Source of the DNA: Methylobacter sp.
GTDB lineage: Bacteria; Pseudomonadota; Gammaproteobacteria; Methylococcales; Methylomonadaceae
NCBI GenBank assembly: GCA_003158415.1
Contig: PMJA01000418.1
Location: 1-6,276 of the forward strand
Length of the DNA stretch: 6,276 nucleotides
Reading direction: 5' to 3'
The position numbers and the translations under genes were made by a program. How positions within the stretch are numbered: position 1 is the first letter of the stretch; each line of letters starts with the position of its first letter. The notes beneath the pieces were generated by a model. The model did no database searches. It was given only the letters and a program-made list of their open reading frames with translations, and had not been told where the DNA came from. Of this stretch, positions 1-5,431 are shown piece after piece.

Positions 1-17
1 ATCCCATACATCTTTAC

Positions 18-1070
18 TTATAAAACCACCCCCTCTCGCTTAGCTCTAGAAATTATCAGCTTTGCGCATAACCCATAGCTCATCAAAAATGGCAAAAAGA
101 TGTATACGCGCTCAGGCCCGGGGCTAGTCACCATCCACACGGCGGCGACGCCTTGGCACGCCGCCAGGGCGGAATAAATGAGCGTTACTTGCTGATGCGA
201 ATAGCCCAGCCGATTAAGCAACTGGTACAAGTGCGAGCGATGGGCGGTAAAAACATGCTCATGAGCCAATAAACGCCTGAAAAAAGTGAATACCGCATCA
301 AAAATAAAATGGAATAACAGCAGCGGCACTACAAAAAACGAAGTATGCGAATGGTCGTAACGCGCCGCAATGACTGCCATTACCGCAAATGAAAACCCTA
401 AAAAAGTGCTGCCCACATCACCCATAAATATTTTAGAAGGCGACCAATTGAAACCCAAAAAGCCAACTGATGCCCCTGCAAGCGTCAGGGACGCCAGATA
501 AATAAAATGACTGCCCTGCTGAAAAGAGATGTAGGCAAAAAATAATGCAGCGATAACCGCCGTACTTGCAGCCAAGCCATCCAGTCCGTCAATAAAATTG
601 TAGGCATTGGTCAACCCCAGTATCCACAAAAAGGTTAACGGGTATGCCCAGGCCCCCATACTGACTTCCCCTAAATCAGGCAGGTGGATACGGTCAATCA
701 CTATCCCGGCAGCCAATCCAACGATAACGGCGATAATCTGGCCGCCCAGTTTGACTTTGAAAGAAACCGTGTGAAAGTCGTCGTAAAAAGAGAGTCCGCC
801 TATCACAAAAGAAGAAAACAAGAACCCCAAAAAATAGGGGGTGTAAATAGGCGTCTTGTCGCCAATCAAATGAATCAGCGAAATCCCGACCAAAAAAGAG
901 ACCACAATTGCGATGCCGCCGCCCCTTGGGGTAACCTGGGTGTGCGAGGATCTTTCGTTTGGAATATCAAACGCCTTGAGGTGGCGCGACAACATAAAAG
1001 TCACAAAAGCAGAAAGACCCGCAATTGCAAGGCCGAACAAAATATGCAGGACGAAAAAATGGGTTTTCAT
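18..1070 (-). CDS. WecA/WbpL-like polytopic undecaprenyl-phosphate HexNAc-1-phosphate transferase
   Basis: This 350-residue inner-membrane protein, with about ten to eleven hydrophobic segments, belongs to the MraY/WecA superfamily (glycosyl transferase family 4 in Pfam terms). It transfers an N-acetyl-hexosamine 1-phosphate from a UDP-sugar to undecaprenyl phosphate. Diagnostic motifs are the cytoplasmic Asp pair FYDDF (95-99), TNAYNFIDGLDGLA (154-167) with Asp161 and Asp164, FMGDVGSTFLGF (215-226) with Asp218, and the basic loop HRSHLYQLLNRLGY (277-290), which stands where WecA has its His-rich substrate motif. PRGGG (48-52) is also conserved. The loop and overall length look closer to WbpL-type O-antigen initiators than to WecA of enterics, so the donor may be UDP-FucNAc or UDP-QuiNAc rather than UDP-GlcNAc; this is a guess. 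The start at 1070 is fixed by an in-frame TAA two codons upstream, and no clear Shine-Dalgarno site precedes it. It is the last complete gene before the left edge. Confidence 0.92.
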   Translation of the reverse strand: MKTHFFVLHILFGLAIAGLSAFVTFMLSRHLKAFDIPNERSSHTQVTPRGGGIAIVVSFLVGISLIHLIGDKTPIYTPYFLGFLFSSFVIGGLSFYDDFHTVSFKVKLGGQIIAVIVGLAAGIVIDRIHLPDLGEVSMGAWAYPLTFLWILGLTNAYNFIDGLDGLAASTAVIAALFFAYISFQQGSHFIYLASLTLAGASVGFLGFNWSPSKIFMGDVGSTFLGFSFAVMAVIAARYDHSHTSFFVVPLLLFHFIFDAVFTFFRRLLAHEHVFTAHRSHLYQLLNRLGYSHQQVTLIYSALAACQGVAAVWMVTSPGPERVYIFLPFLMSYGLCAKLIISRAKREGVVL

Positions 1071-1119
1071 TGTTTAACAGAATCGGTAGTTAAGAAAATA
1101 CAGGCGACGTTTTCCAGGC

Positions 1120-1128
1120 ATTATCACA
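1120..1128 (-). promoter_or_regulatory. Possible extended -10 element ahead of the WecA-like gene
   Basis: The 79-base gap before the WecA-like gene contains TGTGATAAT on the minus strand, an extended -10 (TG-N-GATAAT, five of six in the hexamer). No convincing -35 hexamer lies at the right distance. It could give some independent expression of the last gene. The evidence is weak. Confidence 0.15.
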
Positions 1129-1149
1129 AAAGTACAAGTTATTATATTT

Positions 1150-2328
1150 TTATTCCTTACTGGCTAGTTGCATCACATCTTGAATGACGGCACAAATTTT
1201 GGAAACTTCCGCTTCGGTCAATGTGGGATGAACCAAAAACATCAAACTCGATTCCCCCAATGCTTTAGCTATGGGCAAGCGGGTTGCCGGACGCCAGTCC
1301 GTGTTATCAAAAGCCTTTTCCAAATACACTTCAGAACAGGTACCCTCACGGCAAGGTACGCCTAGCACATTGATTTCGCCAATAATACGATCTCGTGACC
1401 AGCCATCGCCCAATAGTTCCAGGCGCACAAAAACATAAGCTTTGTACCAAGCGTGTTCAAAATTATTAGGCACGTCAGGCACTCTCAGGGCAGGGCAGGT
1501 TTTAGCGGCCACCATAATATTTTTTGCATTCCGTTTTCGCGCCTCATGCCATGTCGGCATGTAACCCAATTGCACCCGACCGATGACAGACTGCAACTCC
1601 GTTATCCGCCAATTGGTGCCAAAGGACTCATGCACCCAACGAAATCCCGGTGGATGTTGTTGGTTGTATACTGCATCAAACGATTTACCATGATCTTTAT
1701 ACGACCACATCTTTGACCACAGTCCGTGGTTATTGGTTGTCACCATGCCGCCTTCTCCGCCTGTCGTCATGATTTTATCCTGGCAAAACGACCAGGCGCC
1801 AATATGACCAATCGTACCCACAGCCCGGCCTTTGTATTTAGCGCCGTGCGCCTGCGCGCAATCTTCAATCACGACAATACCATGTTCATCCGCCAATGCC
1901 ATAATAGGATCCATATCGCAGGGCCAACCCGCTAGATGTACGCAGATGATGCCGCGCGTTCTGGGGGACAGAACCGACCGGATAGTCTCGGCGCTAATGT
2001 TTTGGCTGTCTTTATCGACATCGGCGAAAATAGGAATTGCGCCCGCGTTTACGATGCTGCTTACAGACGCTAAAAACGTGCGTGGCGTCACTATAACTTC
2101 ATCGCCCGCACCGATGTCTAGGGCATGTAAGGCCAAATCGAGCGCTACTGTGCCATTGGCAAGCGCGATAGCATAGCCACAATCGACCCATGCAGCAAAC
2201 TCCTGCTCAAACAAGCGGCTTTCATTACCGGTCCAGTAATTCACTTTGTTCGAAAGCAGCACATCGTGGACAGCATCGGCTTCTTTTTCAGTAAAACAGG
2301 GCCAAGGGGAAAAGGGGGTATTTAGCAT
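1150..2328 (-). CDS. DegT/DnrJ/EryC1/StrS family PLP-dependent sugar aminotransferase
   Basis: This 392-residue fold-type I aminotransferase is of usual family length. Members convert a keto-sugar nucleotide to an amino-sugar nucleotide, with glutamate as the normal amino donor. Visible features are NKVNYWTG (28-34), the phosphate-binding ANGTVALDLAL (57-67), VIEDCAQAHGA (153-163) with Asp156 contacting the pyridine nitrogen, and SFCQDKIMTTGGEGG (180-194) with Lys185 as the PLP Schiff-base lysine. NWRITELQSVIG (239-250) is the conserved segment that contributes to the partner's active site in the dimer. The C-terminal FLVHPTLTEAEV (364-375) is typical. The start at 2328 is forced, since an in-frame TAA lies two codons upstream; no clear Shine-Dalgarno site precedes it. 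The gene lies 105 bases after the MaoC gene and 79 before the WecA-like gene. By context it would make the amine that the NeuD/PglD-like protein acylates, the PglE role. Whether it acts at C4 or C3 cannot be told. Confidence 0.92.
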   Translation of the reverse strand: MLNTPFSPWPCFTEKEADAVHDVLLSNKVNYWTGNESRLFEQEFAAWVDCGYAIALANGTVALDLALHALDIGAGDEVIVTPRTFLASVSSIVNAGAIPIFADVDKDSQNISAETIRSVLSPRTRGIICVHLAGWPCDMDPIMALADEHGIVVIEDCAQAHGAKYKGRAVGTIGHIGAWSFCQDKIMTTGGEGGMVTTNNHGLWSKMWSYKDHGKSFDAVYNQQHPPGFRWVHESFGTNWRITELQSVIGRVQLGYMPTWHEARKRNAKNIMVAAKTCPALRVPDVPNNFEHAWYKAYVFVRLELLGDGWSRDRIIGEINVLGVPCREGTCSEVYLEKAFDNTDWRPATRLPIAKALGESSLMFLVHPTLTEAEVSKICAVIQDVMQLASKE

Positions 2329-2394
2329 CAGATTTTATGCACAATAAGCAGTGAATGTGGCGTGTCGTAACAAGTGGCTCTTAATTAGTCCAAA

Positions 2395-2424
2395 AGTATT
2401 CAAACAATTTATTTGCTCTGACAA
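2395..2424 (-). promoter_or_regulatory. Possible weak sigma70-type promoter ahead of the aminotransferase gene
   Basis: In the 105-base gap between the MaoC-like and aminotransferase genes, the minus strand has TTGTCA (2424-2419, five of six to the -35 consensus), an 18-base A+T-rich spacer, and AATACT (2400-2395, four of six to the -10 consensus). A start near 2388 would give a leader of about 60 bases. Such matches arise by chance in A+T-rich DNA. No hairpin terminator, operator or riboswitch is evident in this gap. Confidence 0.2.
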
Positions 2425-2433
2425 ATGGAAGAG

Positions 2434-2874
2434 TTATTTAGTCTTATCTGGGATATAGAGTTCAGCTTCGCCCGCGATAACCACTTTCCCGTTCACTTTG
2501 CACGTTGTTTCAAAGAAAACATGTCGATTCGTGATTTCAACAGCTTTGACCATAACAGTGGCAGTTACGGTATCACCCATGTAAACAGGCCGTTTAAAAC
2601 TTAACGACTGAGAAACATACACACAACCGGGGCCGGGAATTCGAGTACCGAATAAGGCCGAAAAGAAGGATGCCGACATTAATCCATGCGCAATCCGCTT
2701 GCCAAAGCGAGATGTATTAGCATATTCATCGCTCATGTGAACCGGGTTATTGTCTCCAGAAATCCCTGCAAAGGCTTTGATGTCGGCGTCAGTAATTGTT
2801 TGTGAATAACTCGAAGACATACCGACTTTAATATCTTGTATATTCATACCTCCGAATGAAGTGACATCAGTCAT
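2434..2874 (-). CDS. MaoC/PhaJ-like (R)-specific enoyl-CoA hydratase
   Basis: This is a 146-residue single hot-dog-fold MaoC-like protein, the size of short PhaJ-type hydratases. It carries an intact hydratase 2 motif, FAGISGDNNPVH (35-46), with the catalytic pair Asp41 and His46, then RFGKRIAHGLMSASF (56-70) on the active-site helix and the C-terminal strands SLSFKRPVYMGDTVTATV (90-107). Known relatives hydrate short-chain trans-2-enoyl-CoAs to (R)-3-hydroxyacyl-CoAs, for example crotonyl-CoA to (R)-3-hydroxybutyryl-CoA. The start at 2874 overlaps the acyltransferase stop in an ATGA and has a GGAG site nine bases upstream; a second Met at codon 10 is possible but has badly placed ribosome binding. 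The enzyme type is not part of standard polysaccharide pathways. Its coupling to a sugar acyltransferase suggests that it supplies a hydroxyacyl donor. That role is inferred. Alternatives are action on acyl-ACP or recruitment to another reaction. Confidence 0.9.
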   Translation of the reverse strand: MTDVTSFGGMNIQDIKVGMSSSYSQTITDADIKAFAGISGDNNPVHMSDEYANTSRFGKRIAHGLMSASFFSALFGTRIPGPGCVYVSQSLSFKRPVYMGDTVTATVMVKAVEITNRHVFFETTCKVNGKVVIAGEAELYIPDKTK

Positions 2875-3551
2875 AACTTACTTCTCCGCAGACTTTCTTT
2901 AGAAAGTATCGTTGCAGGATTTCCAAAAACAGTGACTCCCTCCGGCACATTTTTTGTTACCACAGCACCCGCCGCAATAACAGCGCCTTTCCCAATTCTC
3001 AAAGGTTTTCCAGATCTTCCGTGCCTGATAATTGCACCCGTACCGATGTATACGTGATTTTCAATGACCACGTTACCATTGCACTTAACAGCTGGTGCAA
3101 AGGTTACAAAATCACCAATGACACAATCGTGAGCAACATAGCTGTAAATGTTGGCATGAAATTGACACCCAATTCGGATATTGCTGGTCAGCGTCACAAA
3201 AGGAGTCAGAACCGCCCCCTCACCTACAATCACATCATCCATTATCACAGAGTTGTTAGCACGTACATGAATGAACTGTACGCCATCAATCACACACTTA
3301 GCCGCCAGTAAGGCTCTGATTTCACTGTTTGCGATCGCCAGCGTGATATGGCGAGAACTAGCCGACTCAGCAAGATACTCCGTATATGTTATTACCCTCT
3401 GGCCATTTACTATGGGTGCAGGAGGGCTGTCATCCACAAATACCAAGCGATCCTCTGGTATTCCTTGCTGACTAAGTTGCTCGCGTAGTACCGGCAAAAC
3501 TTCACGACCAAAGCCACTGGCGCCATAAATCCCATAAAGTTCAGACATCAT
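2871..3551 (-). CDS. NeuD/PglD-family sugar-nucleotide acyltransferase (left-handed beta-helix)
   Basis: This protein of about 226 residues has two parts. An N-terminal Rossmann-like PglD_N domain carries the glycine-rich loop YGASGFGREV (9-18). A C-terminal left-handed beta-helix of hexapeptide repeats spans about residues 100-213 and ends in GKGAVIAAGAVVTKNVPEG and FGNPA. The likely catalytic base is His141 in YVAHDCVIGD, matching the His of PglD. The family acylates a sugar amine (or hydroxyl) from an acyl-CoA, usually acetyl-CoA, in the cytoplasm. The start at 3551 (second ATG at 3548) puts the glycine loop at the usual distance; a longer reading from 3614 would add a basic stretch unlike the family and overlap the preceding gene by 74 bases. 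The gene overlaps the phosphoglycosyltransferase stop by 11 bases and the MaoC start by four (ATGA), so it is tightly co-expressed with both. The loop reads GASGFG where PglD has a His in place of Phe, so specificity may differ. The acyl donor is unknown and might be a 3-hydroxyacyl-CoA. Confidence 0.9.
   Translation of the reverse strand: MMSELYGIYGASGFGREVLPVLREQLSQQGIPEDRLVFVDDSPPAPIVNGQRVITYTEYLAESASSRHITLAIANSEIRALLAAKCVIDGVQFIHVRANNSVIMDDVIVGEGAVLTPFVTLTSNIRIGCQFHANIYSYVAHDCVIGDFVTFAPAVKCNGNVVIENHVYIGTGAIIRHGRSGKPLRIGKGAVIAAGAVVTKNVPEGVTVFGNPATILSKESLRRSKL
2884..2887 (-). promoter_or_regulatory. Shine-Dalgarno site for the MaoC-like gene
   Basis: GGAG on the minus strand, inside the last codons of the acyltransferase gene, ends nine bases before the ATG at 2874. 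It supports the start that overlaps the acyltransferase stop. A stronger-looking GGAGGT at 2853-2848 directly abuts the next in-frame ATG (2847), leaving too little room for normal initiation there. Confidence 0.5.
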
Positions 3552-4152
3552 TAGTTCTCTCTTGTATTCCAATGAATTTCGGCATTGTCGCTTCGCCCTC
3601 CGCACTAATGCCATCTCTGATGACCACTTTTTTCATCGTCAACCACAAAATTTTTATATCCAGCCCTAGCGAGCGGTTATCCACATACCAGACATCCAAC
3701 TTGAATTTCTCTTCCCAGCTAATGGCATTGCGGCCATTGACCTGAGCCCAACCGGTAATGCCCGGTTTCACCTCATGCCGTCTCGCTTGTTCTGCCGAAT
3801 AAAGAGGCAGATAGTCCATCAGCAAAGGCCTCGGCCCCACCAAGCTCATTTCACCTTTCAGTACATTGAGCAGTTCCGGCAATTCGTCCAAACTGCTGGC
3901 GCGTAGAAATTGACCAAAGTGTGTTAGGCGCTCCTGGTCTTGTAGTAAATGCCCCTGGTCATCACGCACATCAATCATAGTGCGAAACTTGTACATAGTA
4001 AAAGGAACTCCTTCTTTCCCCGGTCGGGTCTGGCAAAAAAGCACCGGCGACCCCAGATTGACTTTAACCAGCCAAGACAGCACCAGCAGCACGGGGGACA
4101 ACACCAGCAACATTGATAATGCCGCCAGCAAATCCAGCGTTTGTTTAATCAT
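3541..4152 (-). CDS. PglC-like monotopic undecaprenyl-phosphate phosphoglycosyltransferase
   Basis: This is a 203-residue small bacterial sugar transferase, the length of the minimal PglC core without the extra membrane domain of WcaJ/WbaP. It transfers a phospho-sugar from a UDP-sugar to undecaprenyl phosphate and so starts a glycan. One N-terminal hydrophobic segment (about 8-30) contains Ser19-Pro20, matching the helix-break motif that makes the PglC helix re-entrant. The catalytic dyad is Asp89-Glu90 in SLDELP (87-92), followed by LLNVLKGEMSLVGPRPL (94-110) and GITGWAQVNGRNAISWEEKF (131-150), all strongly PglC-like. The start is well fixed: an in-frame TGA lies only five codons upstream and no other start codon falls between. 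No clear Shine-Dalgarno site precedes it (leader GAAATAATGTATTT). A 49-base gap separates it from the glycosyltransferase gene upstream, and it overlaps the acyltransferase gene by 11 bases. PglC and its relatives favour UDP-diNAcBac, but the actual substrate is not readable here. Confidence 0.92.
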   Translation of the reverse strand: MIKQTLDLLAALSMLLVLSPVLLVLSWLVKVNLGSPVLFCQTRPGKEGVPFTMYKFRTMIDVRDDQGHLLQDQERLTHFGQFLRASSLDELPELLNVLKGEMSLVGPRPLLMDYLPLYSAEQARRHEVKPGITGWAQVNGRNAISWEEKFKLDVWYVDNRSLGLDIKILWLTMKKVVIRDGISAEGEATMPKFIGIQERTNDV

Positions 4153-4201
4153 AAATACATTATTTCATTTGGATGTTTAGATGTTTTTCCTTACCTTACC
4201 C

Positions 4202-5428
4202 TCAGTGCCTAACAGATAATGATTTGAAAATTTCACCAAACCGACTGACACCTACTTGGAGGGAGAGTTTTTCCTTATAAAACTGCTTGTTCTTATTGCC
4301 CATAATCTGGCGTTTTTCCACTGATAATTGGTACAGATCAAGTGTGGCGGCGGCAATAGACTCGGCGTCTTCCGATTGGGCAATTACACCACCCTCTGCA
4401 TTTTTAACCAATGCTGCGGCGTCACCATCTACAGCTATTAGGATAGGTTTTCCAACAGCCATATACGCCTGTATTTTAGAAGGAATAGTAATGCTAAAAA
4501 GAGGTGATTTTTTTAGATGTACCAAGAGCACATCGGCGGCATGAAGCATGTTGCCTACTTCTCCCATGGGTACAGGTGGTAAAAATACTATATTTACGAG
4601 TGACTTGGATATCACCCGTTGCTTTATTTGTTCGACTTCCAATCCACCCCCTAAGAATATAAAACAAATGGTAGGTGCTGTTTTCTGAAGTATTTCCGCC
4701 GCATCTAACACTGCACTTAAGCCTTGAGCCTTTCCCATATTGCCGGCAAAAAGAACCCGAAATTTATCTTGATCTGGAAAATTATTAGGTGGTTTTCCTG
4801 TAGGAGACGCTAATGATTGCTCATCACACCAATTATAAATGACATCAATCTTGCTTTCAGCCACACCCCGCTCGACCAGAAGTCGTTTGAACCCTGGTGA
4901 CAAAACCACAATATGGTCAACGTAATGATAAACCCAATCACATACTTTGCCCACTATACTTAATGCATGTGGGTTTGTAATCATACCCGTTTCCATTAGC
5001 GTATCCGGCCACATATCTTGAATATCATATACAACAGGAATACGTCTAAAGAAATGGATAAGTATGGCGGTGATTCCTGTTGTCAACGGAGGATGGTAAG
5101 CATAAATGACATCGGGACGTTTTGCCCCAAACAAACCATATATTAATGCCGATAATGAAAAGCTAATGTAGTTGAAAATACGCCCAATTGCTGATGTATC
5201 ATGGCTTGGATATAAGGGAACCCGAGTTACCTTTACACCATCGATCACTTCTTTTTGTAACCATTTTAATTTATAACCAGGGTATAACTTGCCACCAGGA
5301 TAATTAGGAAAACCCGTAATAACTTCAACCTCAAAGCCTTGCCGCATAAGTTCACGAGCAAATACCTGTCCTTTGAAGGTTGGCTCAGGTTCAAACCATT
5401 GAGTAATTAATAAGACCTTAATTGCCAT
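4202..5428 (-). CDS. wbuB: GT4 family glycosyltransferase, WbuB-like (probable L-FucNAc transferase)
   Basis: This 408-residue GT-B glycosyltransferase is of normal length for family GT4 and probably acts at the cytoplasmic face of the inner membrane, adding a sugar to a lipid-linked oligosaccharide. The N-terminal domain begins with the beta strand KVLLITQWFEPEP (4-16) and has the acceptor-side signatures GFPNYPGGKLYPGY (39-52) and VVYDIQDMWPD (132-142), typical of the WbuB subgroup. The C-terminal nucleotide-binding domain has FAGNMGKAQGL (227-237), FIFLGGG (257-262) and IPSKIQAYMAVGKPIL (315-330), the region that binds the donor nucleotide. There is no signal peptide. The ATG at 5428 follows the epimerase stop after one codon (TAC), so the two are probably co-translated. 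In fnlA-fnlB-fnlC-wbuB clusters this protein is the assigned L-FucNAc transferase, and its place directly after an FnlC-like gene supports the same role here. Family certain; sugar specificity is inferred from context. The gene looks A+T-richer than the aminotransferase gene downstream. Confidence 0.88.
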   Translation of the reverse strand: MAIKVLLITQWFEPEPTFKGQVFARELMRQGFEVEVITGFPNYPGGKLYPGYKLKWLQKEVIDGVKVTRVPLYPSHDTSAIGRIFNYISFSLSALIYGLFGAKRPDVIYAYHPPLTTGITAILIHFFRRIPVVYDIQDMWPDTLMETGMITNPHALSIVGKVCDWVYHYVDHIVVLSPGFKRLLVERGVAESKIDVIYNWCDEQSLASPTGKPPNNFPDQDKFRVLFAGNMGKAQGLSAVLDAAEILQKTAPTICFIFLGGGLEVEQIKQRVISKSLVNIVFLPPVPMGEVGNMLHAADVLLVHLKKSPLFSITIPSKIQAYMAVGKPILIAVDGDAAALVKNAEGGVIAQSEDAESIAAATLDLYQLSVEKRQIMGNKNKQFYKEKLSLQVGVSRFGEIFKSLSVRH

Positions 5429-5431
5429 GTA

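Noticed and set aside
1083..1092. CGGTAG resembling part of an ops/JUMPstart element
   Set aside because: It matches only part of the GGCGGTAG core, lies on the strand opposite to transcription, and sits near the end rather than the beginning of the gene run.
684..1187. A 167-codon open frame on the plus strand
   Set aside because: It lies opposite the WecA-like gene, whose motifs are unmistakable, and its translation is rich in charged residues with no recognisable domain. It is a shadow frame, as are the other plus-strand frames at 1168-1365, 1453-1716, 1726-1935, 1832-2176, 3021-3311, 3271-3471, 3980-4180 and 4287-4544.
2329..2433. A terminator between the MaoC-like and aminotransferase genes
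   Set aside because: I could find no stem of useful length followed by a run of T on the minus strand, so transcription probably continues through the gap.
2845..2874. MaoC start at the second Met (2847), which has GGAGGT directly before it
   Set aside because: The site abuts the ATG with almost no spacing, whereas the first ATG has GGAG nine bases away and overlaps the previous stop. Some relatives do begin near the second Met, so it is not fully excluded.
3552..3614. Longer N-terminus for the acyltransferase, starting at 3614
   Set aside because: The extra 21 residues are basic and unlike the family, which begins just before the GASGFG loop, and they would overlap the phosphoglycosyltransferase gene by 74 bases.
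4153..4201. Short repeats (GATGTTT twice, CCTTA twice) in the gap before the PglC-like gene
   Set aside because: They are two-copy, seven bases or shorter, and A+T-rich; chance explains them.
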